DNA of 64,000 nucleotides from assembly GCA_006535965.1 (NCBI GenBank), contig QEAR01000021.1, forward strand, positions 230,610-294,609, read 5' to 3'. The position numbers were made by a program, and so were the translations under genes. This document shows positions 1 through 11,957 of this stretch, in pieces. This DNA comes from Spizellomyces sp. 'palustris' (taxonomy: Eukaryota; Chytridiomycota; Chytridiomycetes; Spizellomycetales; Spizellomycetaceae). Each line of letters starts with the position of its first letter. The stretch's first letter is position 1. Under the pieces are notes generated by a model, which saw only the letters and a list, made by a program, of their open reading frames with translations, made no database searches and was not told where the DNA came from.

Positions 1-773
1 ATCCTTCCCACTTATTTGTTCATCTCTATATGAATGCATTCGCGATTGGGAACTGCCAGAATGCTCATCAGGTTGTGGAGAAAATTAACCACACTTTTTT
101 TTTTTGCTTCACAGAACCAATGGAACAATGCACTTTGGGTCGACCGTATTTACTCTGGAACTTGAATGTTATGACAGTAAGATGAAAATACCATTCGCAA
201 TGAAACGAGACGCATTCATCGGGGCCTCCGAATTCCTTTCTCCTCGACAGTTGGATGAAAATATCATTCGCAATAACAGAGACACATTCATCACAGCCTA
301 CGACTTTCCTTGCTCCTTGCCATTCTAAATGCAAACATTGAAATGTCATATCGGACAATATTGACACCAGACACCTGGTATGCATCGAGTAAAGTCCAAT
401 CTATTTTTGGATGCATTAGGTCGGCAAATAGCTGAACGCCCTGCAAATAGTGATAGGGCTGGTTCCTCAGACCCACCACTTACAGTAACCCAGTGCATGG
501 TATATGAGGGTGAAACATCCATAGGGCATAAATGAAGAGTATTGTCACTGTTTAGCACTATGCTTGAGAATAATGACGGTAACATTGTTCGGACCGGATG
601 TTTATAAATGGCTCCACAGGTCTGTTTGTTGGTGGAAAGCGTGACTATTTTCTGGTACAGAAACTAGCTGCCAGTGAAGCGCATAAAAGACCGACGGACC
701 ACAATATCCCCTGGAGTGGAACAAACCCTCCTCGTCTTCGAATACCACGGCTTGAATACCACTACAACTTTAA
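1..773. other. Intergenic region, no gene recognised
   Basis: Short open frames occur on both strands, but none has a recognisable domain or splice-supported extension. The stretch holds an imperfect direct repeat (listed separately) and presumably the promoter of the oxidoreductase starting at 774. Confidence 0.5.
181..320. repeat. Imperfect tandem direct repeat, about 73-bp period
   Basis: Two copies begin at 181 and 254. Both read GATGAAAATAYCATTCGCAA and continue with closely similar sequence through ACATTCATC/GCATTCATC; the second halves diverge. Only two units are visible. No function is inferred. Confidence 0.6.
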
Positions 774-3153
774 ATGAAGACATCAACTTTCGGAGCTGTT
801 GCAGCTTTGGCCTTAGGTCTAGCTACGACAAGCACGGCTGCCGTTTCAAAGCCTCCCAAGCTAGGTATTTAAAGGAGGTCTTTGCGTTGTCTAGGTCCAT
901 TGAAATTGACAATATCGAATGTAGCAGGCCGCGGATCGTTGCCCTCATGCAGCTCCTATTTTCCTCCTAAATACCCCGCTGTAAAATGCAGCGGGGATGG
1001 CGTGCCCAAGGACGCAAACTTTGATTATATCGGTAGGTTCGTCCTATTTGACACAGCAGCCATCAGCTTCTAACCCTGATTTGGATACTAGTTGTCGGCA
1101 GTGGCGCCGGAGGTGGACCTCTTGCTGTTCGTCTCGCTCGCGAAGGTTTCGCCGTTCTTCTCATTGAAGCTGGTTCCGATTATCAATCCTACAATACCAC
1201 CATTCCGGCCTTCCACGCTCGATCAAATGAGGATCCCAACATTGCTTGGGACTATTCCATCTCCCAAGGTCTTCCGAAGCGTGATAAAGTCTGGTATCCC
1301 CGAGTCAGTTCTTTGGGTGGATGCACGGTACACAATGGTATGCATGTCTAAAGGCCGCCTGATTGCTTCAATTGTATCTAACTGATGGGTCATTCATCTT
1401 AGCCATGATTCACATGTACCCACACCCTTCTGATTGGAATTCAATAGCCCAAACTTTCAATGATTCTTCGGTAGGTGTATTATTACGTTTTCCTGAATAT
1501 CTCTCTGCGCCAATGTTTTAATCTCTGCATGTCTCGCTTACTTAGTTCCGTGACGAGAATATGCGCCCATTGTTCCAACGTGTCGAGACCAGTAACTCAT
1601 TCTGCAGCGACGATGGCAGTGCTGACAACGGTCATGGATACAATGGATGGTTGCAAACCCAGCTTCCCGACATGTCCCTACTCTACAACCCCCCAGACGC
1701 GCAGCTCGTTAGTCTGTTCACTGACCTGGTTAGCACCGTTCCCGGTACCCCTGGAGGCGACGTCAATGCACCAGGCGGAACAAGTGCCGAAGGATGGCAC
1801 CTGGTGCCGTCTGCGGTGACTCCCAGTAAGGAAAGAAGCTCTGTCTATCAACTCATTCAAGATGAGCTCAACCGAGAAGAATCACTCGATCCTATTTGTC
1901 AACTCAGTGGAAACGACGTCAAGGCGAATAAAAACGTAGCCCCCATTCGCCCTCTCACTATCTGGACGAACACCCTGGTCACATCCCTTGACATCGATGG
2001 CACCAATGTCCGAGGTGTCAAGTACACTCAAGGTCAAACCCTCTATCGTGCTTCTCCTCTTGCTAGCAATGCAAAGCCATCACCGCTTGGTACTGTTCGC
2101 GCAAAGCGTGAAGTTATCCTCGCTGCTGGTACTTTCAACACCCCGCAGATTCTACAGCTGTCGGGCATTGGCGACATGAACGACCTACAAAAATTCAAGA
2201 ACAAGGACAGTGGTCCAGGTGCTGAAAAATTCCAACCTCGCCTTCACCTCCCCGGCGTAGGTAAGAACCTCCAAGATCGGTACGAGATCTCCGTAAATGT
2301 GGCCATGAAGCAGGACTGGGAGCTGCTCAAGAAATGTAAATTTACCGCGGATTCCACCGATCCATGTTTCACTGCTTACAAGCGTGGTTTGACCTCCACT
2401 TGCGCTGCCAAAAAATGGGAGGCCAATATATACGGCACAAACGGAGTTTTCCTTGGAATAACCCAACGCTCCGTACCAACCGTTCCCGATCCTGATCTTT
2501 ACATCTTTGGTGGACCGCTCAACTTTCACGGCTACATCAAAGGTTACCCTCAGGAACTTGCGGACAGCAAAAACGTTTTCTCTTTCCTCATCCTAAAAGC
2601 ACACACCAACAATACTTTGGGTACTGTCAAGATCACCTCCACTGATTACCGCGACACACCGGCGATCGACTTCAAGTTTTACGCGGATGGAGTCACAGAC
2701 CTTCTGACCGTTGCAGGTGCAGTTAAACAGGTTCGAAACCTTATTACCCACGGTCAGTACGTGGACCACGAGATCTTGCCAGGCGCCAACGTTCAAACCG
2801 ACGCTCAAATCGTTGACTACATCAAACAAAACTCTTGGGGTCACCACGCCTGCGGAACAGCCAAAATGGGAATAGCTTCGGATCCCACTGCGGTTGTCGA
2901 CAATAAGTTTAAGGTCCACGGTGTGAACGGTCTTCGCATTGTTGATGCCTCTGTCTGGCCAAAGATTCCTGGGTTCTTTATCGCGACTCCTACGTATATG
3001 ATGAGCGAGAAGGCGGCGGATATCATCAAGCAGAGTGCTGCTACTGGAGTTTGCCCGAGAGCGGCTAAAAGCGACCCTCCGTCTACCGGAGGCTGGGTCA
3101 GCAACTCGGGCAGCTCGGTCAGCTGGGGCAGCTGGGGCAGCTGGGGGTCTTAA
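774..3153 (+). CDS. Secreted GMC-family oxidoreductase (FAD-dependent)
   Basis: Five exons: 774-864, 925-1032, 1092-1337, 1403-1470, 1546-3153; all junctions GT-AG and in phase. The protein starts with a signal peptide (MKTSTFGAVAALALGLATTS). The N-terminal Rossmann FAD motif VVGSGAGGGPLAVRLA is interrupted by intron 2, and the GMC signature SLGGCTVHNAM follows. A second signature (AAGTFNTPQILQLSGIG) lies mid-protein. The active-site block near the C terminus has the catalytic pair HH in SWGHHACGTAKMG and the segment IPGFFIATPTYMMSEKAADI. The family oxidises alcohols, sugars or aryl alcohols with O2 or quinones; substrate cannot be told. The C terminus ends in a low-complexity S/G/W tail with repeats of GSW. 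Length about 685 aa, usual for secreted GMC enzymes. Exon 1 to 2 is the least certain junction. Confidence 0.9.
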
Positions 3154-3502
3154 GACCCTGCGATGGACTCCGCAGATCTCAACGCCATCCAGCGTGATGT
3201 GATACTAGGTCTATTTGGTTGCTTTGAATCTATTGCCAGGCTCCTTAATAGGAGATCTGAACTATTACATCTATAGACAAAACTACATAGAAAACCATAC
3301 AAAAGAAGAGGGGGAGGAAATGCACATTATGGTGCTTTTTTCGTTGGGCTGAATCTATTCAGGAACGCCTTGGGAGCACATCCGCGCTATTAAATCCATA
3401 AATATCGTAAATCTGGGTCAATGCGACCGAAAATGCCGGGAGAGACTATTACGTTGGGGAAGTAGGGTAAAGCAACAAAAAGAAAATACAGAATACCGTC
3501 TA
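3154..3502. other. Convergent 3' spacer
   Basis: Lies between the stop of the oxidoreductase (+) and the stop of the acetyltransferase (-). AT-rich with no open frame of interest; it should hold both 3' UTRs. Confidence 0.5.
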
Positions 3503-4471
3503 CTATTGATCATCTACATGCAGCACAAACTCTCCTTCCAGAATAGTATGAACGGGCAGAAACCCAAGCTTATCATATATTCTCCTTGCATGGGCATTCG
3601 TTTCTTCCACGTTCAATCCAATCCGATCAGGGCGACACCCTGCCTCTTCTAATAGCTGCAAAACGCACGTTGCCACACATGCAGTTGCATACCCAGCACC
3701 ACGGAAGCCAGGGCGAGTAGCAACACTTCCGATGACCGCTAGCTTATAATCAGCAGAATGCACATTAACTCCTGCGATGCATAGTAATCGTGGCGTTGTC
3801 GCTGTACTCGAGGGTTCGATCACACCATAATGAAAACGAGAGTGAAGCATCCGCGGGTCAAAATCTATTGAGGGGACAGTGCTGTACAGATCCATTGCAG
3901 CAGCAAGGTGGTCCGGGGACGAGGTCAGACGAATTAACTGATCCGATAAAGGCTTTTTCTTCAGAGCCTGCTGACACAGCTTGACACCATCTGGGCCTAA
4001 GCACATCTTAAAGTTGACCTCTGGATGAGGTGTCTTTGTAGACAGGCGATATGCAGGATCGACCATCCGCATGAAACCTGCCGAGAAATGGCACCAGAAT
4101 TTCTCCGGGAAGAAACGATTCTTTGCTAGGTGCGCCACCAGTTGCCCAAAATCATCCTCGTCCTTCGAAAGAGCCAACACAACTGGTGTGCTTCGGGTCG
4201 GAGAATGGTAGAGTAGAACGACCTCCTTCAGGGTCCCGTCAGAATCGACAGCCGTTTGCCAGGTGCAATGCGGAAAGTGAAAATCATCAAGGTCCCCCAG
4301 ATGATAGTTGAATAGGACTGGATCGGACAGAAAAAATCCGGCAAGACGGTCTCTAGAGTTGCACTCACCAAACGAGCGCTACTCATTTGTTCATATTTAG
4401 GTCCTTGAAAACCAGAGATTGCTGAGCTGACCAACCTTGAGTTCTTTTTGAAGTGACAAATTCCGTGCCAT
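3503..4471 (-). CDS. GNAT-family N-acetyltransferase
   Basis: The main exon (4378-3503) is open and encodes about 291 aa. Its C-terminal half is a GNAT fold: the acetyl-CoA loop region IGSVATRPGFRGAGYATACV (a Q/RxxGxG/A-type loop at RGAGYA) is followed by GLNVEETNAHARRIYDKLGF, the usual beta4-alpha4 end of the domain. The N-terminal part (DRLAGFFLSDPVLFNYHLGD) resembles the upstream domain of fungal GNAT proteins; substrate is unknown. No in-frame ATG occurs at the start of this exon. The best solution is a 36-nt first exon at 4471-4436 beginning MARNLSLQKELK, a 57-nt intron 4435-4379 with GTTGGT donor and GTAG acceptor, and phase 0 joining. That first exon is inferred. A tRNA-Leu gene lies just upstream on the same strand. 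Confidence 0.75.
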
Positions 4472-4523
4472 ATCCGCAGGCCAAAAGGACTCGGCAAAAG
4501 AGAAAGGTCACTATCATACAAAG

Positions 4524-4606
4524 TGACGAGAGTGGGATTTGAACCCACGCCTCCGGAGAGATCAGGGCCTTAACCTGACGCCTTAGACCAACTCGGCCAT
4601 CTCGCC
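4524..4606 (-). tRNA. tRNA-Leu (anticodon AAG)
   Basis: On the minus strand the gene reads from GGCGAGATGGCCGAGTTGGT through to a 3' stem closing TCTCGTC plus discriminator A. The acceptor stem GGCGAGA pairs with TCTCGTC (one G-U). The T loop GGTTCAAATCC is intact. The anticodon stem TCAGG/CCTGA frames the loop TTAAGGC, giving anticodon AAG. The 83-nt length and variable arm fit class II tRNA-Leu. No intron is visible. Confidence 0.95.
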
Positions 4607-5075
4607 ATGTCCTTCTCGCTAGCCGGGGACAATTAGATTTACAACCTTTTTCAATCACGTGGATCTCCAAATGGTTGCACATTTCTCCCGCCGATGCCAA
4701 CCAGCCAGAACCCAACCGCTATGTTTGCAGGAGATCTATCCATCGGGTCAGAAGTCTGATTCAAATATCAGGCCCATAGCGAGCTTGGTCTATGCAGCGT
4801 GCAATCGTGCGATGGTAATCTGGCTCACATTACACCTTCTTACCTGCTAGAAAAATGAAAAAGAAGAATAGTTTGAGGCTCAACTACTAGGTATATTGAT
4901 ACTACGGGAGTACTAAGAGAGGTATAAGTTGATCCGAAAGCGCCAGGCTATCTAGTGCATTACTCTGTATTTACTATTTCTAACTAAGGCTACTGCATAG
5001 AATCTCACGCAAAATCATCCTTGACCGGCACAGGATAATTTATGCCCACGAAAACTGTAAACAATCGGACGGCGC
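4607..5075. other. Intergenic region, nothing recognised
   Basis: Spacer between tRNA-Leu and the 3' end of the lipase gene; it would contain upstream sequence of the tRNA (which is read leftwards) and the lipase 3' UTR. No coding signal. Confidence 0.4.
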
Positions 5076-6471
5076 TCAGCACCATGGTCTATTGGGAGAG
5101 AAAACAGTACACAGTTAATTTTCTGTGCGTCAAAAGGTTTATGAAGGCGCATTTGCACATACCCGAAAGCAATGTCAAAGTATCCAATCAAGTGAGCAGC
5201 GATGGAAGGAATGATAACGCTGCCAGCACAGGCCGCTGCCTCACCCAAGGAGTCGTCGCAGTTGGACAAGTCGCCCTTGGAGGTGATCCAGTACTCTGCA
5301 CGGTGGTGCAAAAAGTCGAAAGATTTGGGAGGGAGGTGGGGGACGATGTCGTTGTTGTGGGTAACACGGAACATATTGCTGAAGAAAGGGAGGGTGTAAA
5401 CCCAGTTTGCCCAGGCCTGGTTGCCGACACTAATTTCCAACAGTCAGCGATCACTTTTAGGGAACGAAAGACGCGTAACTAAGCAATACCGAGGTTCGCC
5501 ATAGGAGTAGGTTTTAATCCTGTTGCCAAAGGATTCACCCAGGAAATCATAAAGGTCGATCGCACCAAGAATGCCAATGGCTCCACCCATGCTGTGGCCA
5601 ACAACGTGAATATCGAATCCTTTGCCGGGTCCATTCAAGATTTGCTGAACGGCACTGCGGACCGTGCTAGCAGCGGCATTGTAGGCATCCGCGAATCCAC
5701 CGTGGATTTTGGCGCCATTGGGAACCTTGACTCTGTTTAGCCTGTAGTCAGCATCAATCTTGAAGAACTTGAGGTCAGCGACTGCGTTTCGAATTGAGAG
5801 AGTTCCACGGAACGAGACAATGATGGCCTTCTGAGATGGGTTGTATCCGACGAAACCGACAGTGTTTGTGGCCAGTGTGTCAAACTTCTTGACGACAATA
5901 GTCCCGGCGGTAGGCCCAGAGCAACGCTCGCGGCAAGTCCAGTTTTCGATACCGGCGAGGCAATCTATAGGCAGAGAACATGTCAGATATCGACGTGAAG
6001 CGTTGAAGATAGGGGCAGTTGAAGCTTACAAGAGGCAGCAGCGTAGGCTTGGTGAAGCTTAAGGTCGTCAAGCGATGCACCAGTTACGAAGCTTCGAGCG
6101 ACCAAGTTGGATTGAGTCGTATTGACGGCTTCGGAAGCCGTAAAAGCTGGACTCACGGGTGCATCCTTGGCTGGGTCGGTCTTGCTGACAATGACGTTTG
6201 TAATGGCGTCTGAACTGAGGTCCTTAACCATGCTGGAGGAAGCAGGGGCTCCCAAGATCTAGTATGAAAAACAACATGAGCTCATCGAAAATTAACGAGC
6301 TAGATCACATCAAAGACATACGTCGGACATAAACTGGAGCCGGACTGCATCAGCATTCTGAGCCTGACGACGCGCAGCGCCGCGAGATTGGAGCTGTTCA
6401 ACAGCGGGAGCGGCTTGAGTGCCGATGGCAGCACATGCAAGGAGTGTGACAAAACTGCGGAGAAGAGCCAT
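5076..6471 (-). CDS. Secreted class 3 (fungal-type) lipase
   Basis: Five exons on the minus strand: 6471-6322, 6258-6030, 5964-5490, 5429-5163, 5088-5076. A clear signal peptide (MALLRSFVTLLACAAIGTQA) is followed by a propeptide-like stretch ending in RGAARRQ. The core has the oxyanion and strand region GYNPSQKAIIVSFRGTLS, the nucleophile elbow VVGHSMGGAIG (Ser), the acid in THNNDIVPHLP (Asp), and the His in AAHLIGYFDIAF; this is the Ser-Asp-His triad of the alpha/beta-hydrolase lipase class 3 family, which hydrolyses triacylglycerols outside the cell. Cysteines in CLAGIENWTCRERC and the C-terminal FGPWC suggest disulphides as in Rhizomucor lipase. The last exon encodes only PWC and stop. Length about 377 aa, normal for the family. 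Confidence 0.92.
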
Positions 6472-9085
6472 TATGGAAAGACAAGTTGAGGAAACTTGGA
6501 AGGTCTGGTTGTATGAGGTGCAAGATTGGTTCGAGATTCCACTCTGGCTGATCCGCTTTGTAAGTCGATTGTCCTTGGTGCTGCTGCTGATGAGATGGGG
6601 GAGACGTGCGATGGTTCCTTTTTAACTTTGGAGGAGAGCTTTGGAGGGAGTGGAGACAGTTAGCCGAAGCTTGACTCTGGCGCCAAGGTTGTCCGAGCAC
6701 AAATTGAATGGTTTACTGAAAAAAGATGAATAGGACGAACAGCAGGAGGTATAAGGACACTTTGTCACTCCTTCTTGCTTTTTAAGCACATTATCCCTAC
6801 TACGGGCGGAAGGCTGTGTCGAATCTGAAGAAAACGACAGATGCGAATGACCAAGCGAGCCATCCAGTAAACGGTATGGAGTTGGATCTTCCTGTTCAGA
6901 GCAAGGCCCCAAGCATGCACAGATAGTTTGTAAGCTCGATCATCATAAAAAGGAGCAGCACATGGACAGGGGACGTTGTATGTTTGAATGGATCGAAACC
7001 ATGCGGTGCCACTAGCTACTTGGCAATCCGCAGCAAGACGATGGTCATGTCCTTGTTCGGCAACTTCGGGGAGTTTTCAACGTTGAAGGAAAAGGTGAAT
7101 CGAAGATTCTATTGCCAGATGTTGTCGTAGCGCTTCAGTGCTGCAGCACAAAGTGAGGTTTGGTGTGGAATCTCGGGAATTGTTCTTCCCCGCCAACACA
7201 AGGAGGATCGGAGAGCGTGGAGAATTGATTCGGTTGGGTACTTCCAAAAGGTACACTTTTGCTTTGAAATGGCCGTCCTTAAAAACCATCACAGGGACAG
7301 TTGAAACCGCTGACAAAGTTCCATGGCATGCCATAACTATGTCGGCACAATTTTGCCTTATGAACATGGATTATAACTACTAAGGCAAGATCCATTTCAA
7401 GGATGGTTTGGATAAACAAACAATGGTCGTAGTAGATCACGACTTTTGCATGGCACCCATGCGATGGACTATGATGTCGTTAATTACTCTGTGTCAATTT
7501 GGTGTCCTGCAAATTGCTTCCATGCAGTGCTGTTGTTCTTTTTGTTGGACTCTTTTAAAATTCTTGTCCTCCCCCTGGGTGTCCGACCATTGACAATACC
7601 TTTTGCTACCCGCGTTGGCGAAGTTGGTCTAAAATTTACCCAAGAACTGCTAATAAGATGCGCGTACAAATGAACTTGTCTTTGGTATCCCAACCTTTCG
7701 ACGGAATTTGCTCCAGCCGACAACCGGAGAAACTGGGCATCTGGATTCTCCTTGCACACAAATTGATGCTGCATGGTCGTCTTTTGCTACGCACGCACTT
7801 ACGCTTGGCATTTCTGTCCGGTCCCCGCTCTGAAGTAACTTTCTTTGATCACCAGCGCAAAAGGTCCAAGAGCTCCACCTTTGCATGAATCGCCATTATG
7901 TGTTTTCAGAGATGGGATTGCCAGTCAACAACCCCGATCGGTTGCGAGTCAAGCGAGGTGTCAGCAGGACTAGTTTTTGTTGGCTCAGATCCCAGAAATT
8001 AACAACAAGAAAAATCAATTCTTGAAAAAAGCTTACGCTGGAAATTTTGAACATCACGCTTTGAAAGTCTCCGTTCGCGCACAAAACTCACGCGGGCAGA
8101 TGGGTTGTTTCTTCTCGCGTGGCTCGTCTCGGATTCATCGCTTTCCACGGCCATTGCGACCCATGACTGCTTTGGACGTTTTGGAGTTTGAATGGTATAT
8201 GAATGGTATATAGGTAGTCCAGTGTGCCGACACAGGTACTTGTAATCCGACCCTGCAGGAAATGCTATTTATACTTGCCGATTCAGTCGTTTCTCTTGGG
8301 ACGCATTGCGTTGCAGATAAGTTTGGTATACTCTGATAGTCAACCCTATCCTCGACATTTGCAACTCTGATGAATTGTTTAGCTTGGACAACTATTGCGC
8401 ATCCGTCTGTAACGTGAGTAGCCGATGGCCTTCAAGACTGATCCATTGATAGCACAGCAAGATTGTCAGTCTTTTCACGAGGGTTGCGGATGATGACGAG
8501 AGCGAGAGTCAAAAAAAAAAAATGTCGGATGACTGAACTGACATTAACACTCTGATTGCACATGTTTTTTTCTTAGCACATTTGGCGGTGCTGCTGCAAG
8601 TCTGCGCTTTATCATCAAGATGCTTTTGAAACTGATCCTGATTACATGAGTGTGATGAAAACATCCCCAAACAAAAGCTTGTATCCTTTTTTACATCGTT
8701 GGGTTATGTTGACTGCTCGTGGGCAGAAGTCAGCCTCCATTGGGGAGAACATGTGAGCTCTCAACCTCGTGAAAAAGTTGGGGAGGCGGGGGGGGGCTGT
8801 CATAAGCAAAAAAAAGCCGATCCACGAGAGCTTTGGGTGCGACATCGGCAGGCCAAACGTGACCGTGTCCCCATTTTAGGCTTTCCGCCCAGAATTCATC
8901 GTCGTCTTGAGGCATTGGCAAGAAAAAAACTCGTCGTCGAAAACGTAGCCTTTTATTTCACGAGCAAGACAAAAACTTGCAGCAGCGTTTTGCTTGTAGA
9001 CATTTGCTCTTGGCGGGTTTTGGGGCTTTATAAGGAGAAAGCAGACGGCGACAACCTTCCATCCATCTCATTCAAAACGTTCCTC
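6472..9085. other. Long spacer (2.6 kb) without recognisable genes
   Basis: Divergent upstream region of the lipase (-) and the fatty-acid hydroxylase (+). Open frames such as 7138-7383 and 7446-7673 on the plus strand are short and match nothing known to me. A poly-A run occurs near 8512. A TATA-like element at 9029-9035 belongs to the downstream gene. Confidence 0.4.
9029..9035 (+). promoter_or_regulatory. TATA-like element upstream of the hydroxylase gene
   Basis: TATAAGG lies 51 nt before the chosen ATG at 9086. Similar elements precede other genes here (CATAAAAG at 10766, TATAAAAG at 26359). It argues for the ATG at 9086 rather than a longer upstream open frame beginning near 8699. Confidence 0.5.
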
Positions 9086-10377
9086 ATGAACCACACTGTT
9101 GCATACATCGTCCCGACGGCCAAGGATCTCTTTTGGACCACGTATGGGGCCTCTGCCTCTTTGGCTGCCACAGTGGTGTCCAAAAGCGGTCTCCCCTACG
9201 ATTGGAGCATAAAGCTCGTCAATAGCACAAATTACATCCTTGTCTTTGGCATCGTCGGCGTTCTTTACATTGAGCTAATCTACCAATGGACAAAATTCCT
9301 GTATCGACGTGGATGGATCCAAAGACATCAGGTATCCATCTGACAAGATCTGACTCTGCCATTCCGTGCATTCATCTATACTTTTTCTTTGCGCGAGTAG
9401 CTTGCACTGCCGGATGACCGGGATTACGTTATGAATTACTTTGCTGCAACAAGCATCGTCACCATGCCTGTCTTTTATATTGCGGCTCGATGGGAGATCG
9501 TCTACCCAAAGATTACGTACAAGTTTGACTTTTGGCAGTTGGTGCTCTTTCAGTTGGCTGTCTTTTTCCTTCAAGACATTTGGTAAGAAAGAATGAAAGC
9601 GACACTGTTGTAGGATACTTGCCAAGTAATTCTGTGTCAATCTGTGCAGGTACTTTTACGGACATCGGTACATGCACAAAAACAAGGTCCTTTGGAATTG
9701 GGTACATAGCGTAAGTAGCGTGGATACGAACAAGACATGGGAATGCGAGTACTTTTATTTACCTTAGTTCCTCTCAACTTGTGCAGCATCACCATGAAAA
9801 GCGAAACATCAATGTGAGGACCTTGGTGCTTGATCTCTCGGTATTGAGTTAGCTAACACATTCACCCAGGCTTTCTCAACAGGCTATGCTGCCTGGATCG
9901 AGAACTTTTTATTGATCGGCCCTTCCATCCTGATCAGCGTCGTCCTGATGGATCTGATGCCCTCATTCAACATGCTGACATTGCGACTAGCGTGGCTATC
10001 TCAATTTAAGGTAGTGAGACTTTGCATACTTTTGATAGATGAGAATGAGCAGGCCGTATCTGACTGCATGTTGGCCAGATCTTCGTCATTGGCCATACAG
10101 GAATGAAAATGCACCCACTTTTGTACTTTGGCAATCCTTTTGCATGGCTACAGCAAGTTCTGAGTCCTGTGGGTCTGTCGCAGATTCCAGAAGACCACGA
10201 GATGCACCATTTGTACCCAATGTGCAACTTTTCTCTGAATTTTAGGTGAGTCTTTTGATCATGGTGGACCATGAGGGTGAGCCATTTTGACCCTGCCCTT
10301 TTGATAGACTGTGGGACACACTGTGGGGTAGTTACAAGAGCATTGAGACTCTAAACCGAAATAAGAAGAAGGCGTAA
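9086..10377 (+). CDS. Fatty acid hydroxylase / sterol desaturase superfamily membrane protein
   Basis: Seven exons: 9086-9331, 9401-9582, 9650-9710, 9787-9813, 9870-10010, 10079-10245, 10308-10377; 297 aa. The di-iron histidine clusters are complete and spread over exons: HRYMH (exon 3), HSHHH spanning exons 3 and 4, and HEMHH with an upstream GH/MH region in exon 6. Several hydrophobic segments (ILVFGIVGVLYIELIYQW; LVLFQLAVFFLQDIWYFYGH; NFLLIGPSILISVVLMDLM) fit an ER membrane enzyme that hydroxylates or desaturates a lipid or sterol substrate. The sequence is not close enough to Erg3 or Erg25 for me to name a substrate. Exon 4 is only 27 nt and contains most of the second His box. Confidence 0.88.
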
Positions 10378-10824
10378 AAGGTGTCTCATAACTTTGTATG
10401 ATTGGGATAGGATGTTAGCCCATAGTAGAAATGCGTAATGCTGGAGAAAATATTTGGTTTGTCAGTAGGTCGATTGTATCTTATTAGGTTTCATGTGTCA
10501 TATTGTCTTGTCTTTTCCTCCTCTTTTTTCGAGCCTTCATAATACAGAGAGGAATGGCTCACTGCGAATCGCACTCGGTGAATTTTGGGTTTTTGACAGT
10601 GGCATTGCTCCCCCCCCCCCCCCCTCCCCNNCCCCCCCCCCCCCCCGTTACGTCAAAAACACAAGATCCCATCGGTTGTCATCGGCCATCAGGAAAGGCT
10701 TGATGAACCCTTTTCATGCGATCCTCATGACGCTCCAAACGTTGGTCCCGCTTGGTTTCCGCACACATAAAAGCCGGCGTTGGCCGCTGCCCTCTTATAT
10801 CGTAACATCTCAAATTCACCGTAA
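10378..10824. other. Spacer with poly-C tract and assembly gap
   Basis: A nearly pure C tract runs 10610-10646 and is interrupted by two N at 10630-10631, so its true length is unknown. The rest is the downstream gene's promoter, including CATAAAAG at 10766-10773, 52 nt before the ATG at 10825. Confidence 0.8.
10766..10773 (+). promoter_or_regulatory. TATA-like element of the NmrA-like gene
   Basis: CATAAAAG preceded by CA. The same decamer, CACATAAAAG, recurs at 22120-22129 in front of another gene, suggesting a shared core promoter form. Confidence 0.45.
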
Positions 10825-11957
10825 ATGTCTCCCACTAGGAAACTTACCGTTCTCGTCACCACTGCAGAGAGCCGCACAGGCGATGCCGTCGTTCAAGAGC
10901 TGCTCAGCGGCGAATACAAGAACCGCATTGCCAAAGTTATTTCTCTGTTTCCGCCCGATTTGGAAAACCCAGAGCACATGAACCTTGGTGCCGAGATGCA
11001 AAATATTGATGTGCTGGAAACGAGCGTAGAGGAGCTGTCCACGTTGATGAAGACGAATGGAGTGGATGTGGCTGTTTTGGTACCTCCGGCCACAGACGTC
11101 AAAGTATGAATGCAAAAACGGTTTCGGATGAATTTGCTCTAACAAAAGTATGGACCATGCTAGGTGCTCGTAGCAGAGAAACTTCTTCGGGCCGCGCAAG
11201 AAGCCGGAACCTTGAACGCCATCACGGTATCGTGCCAAGCTTGCGATGACCCCAACGGAGGTCGAAGAATGAAGCAATTCCTGGCGATTGAGAGAGCCAG
11301 CAAGGCATCTTCAGTCCCTAATGTGTGCATTGCCAGGTAGGTATACGCCCAAGCCCATCTTTGGAATTGCTAGAGTCTGATATCCTTGATTCTCCATCTC
11401 AAATCCTAAAATGACCTTAAGAACCGGTCACTACATTCAAAACTTGTTCTTATATACCGAACAAGTCAAGGAATCGAAAACACTTGGGCTCCCGATCGAT
11501 CACAAAAAGTTTGCCCCCGTCGACGTCCGAGATGTCGCCTACGCCATCACGACTATCATTGGCCACGGAGTGGAGCAGCATCATGCTCGATGCTTTGATT
11601 TCACCGGTGTAGTGAAAAGAACGAGGAGTCCTTTATTCCATGGACATCTTGCTAATATAATGCATACGCGATATAGGCCCTGAAGCCCTCACAGGCGATG
11701 AGCTTGTAGCCAAATCCGGCATCCCCGATATCCGTTTCAAACCCATCTCTGTCCAAGACTGGAGAGAGTACATTGAGCTCGTTGAAGATCTTGATCCGTC
11801 CGAGATTGAAGTTTTGGACGAACAGTTCCATTTAGTAAGGTTGGGGAGATTGCAGTATGTTTCGCCTGATTTTACTCGATTGGTTGGTAAACCCCCAAGG
11901 CCCGTTGAAGAGTGGTGGAACGAGGCGAGGGATGAGTTTATTCCTGAGGAAGAGTGA
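10825..11957 (+). CDS. NmrA-like / atypical short-chain dehydrogenase protein
   Basis: Four exons: 10825-11103, 11164-11336, 11422-11606, 11677-11957; 305 aa. The fold is an NAD(P)-binding NmrA-type Rossmann domain: strand 1 KLTVLVTTAESRTGDAVVQELL, a strand near DVAVLVPPATDVKVLVAEKLLRAA, the RTGHYIQN segment, and the VDVRDVAYAI helix typical of NmrA/HSCARG proteins. The glycine motif after strand 1 is degenerate (only one G, in SRTGDAV), so cofactor binding may be weak and the protein could be a redox sensor rather than an enzyme. No membrane or secretion signal. The C-terminal VEEWWNEARDEF helix resembles fungal homologues. Confidence 0.8.

Noticed and set aside
7138-7673. Short plus-strand open frames in the 6.5-9 kb spacer as genes
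   Set aside because: No recognisable motifs, no plausible splice extension and overlapping open frames of similar size on the other strand.
8699-9085. Upstream extension of the fatty-acid hydroxylase open frame
   Set aside because: It crosses a TATA-like element at 9029 and a G-run and has no similarity to the family; the ATG at 9086 gives a normal N terminus.
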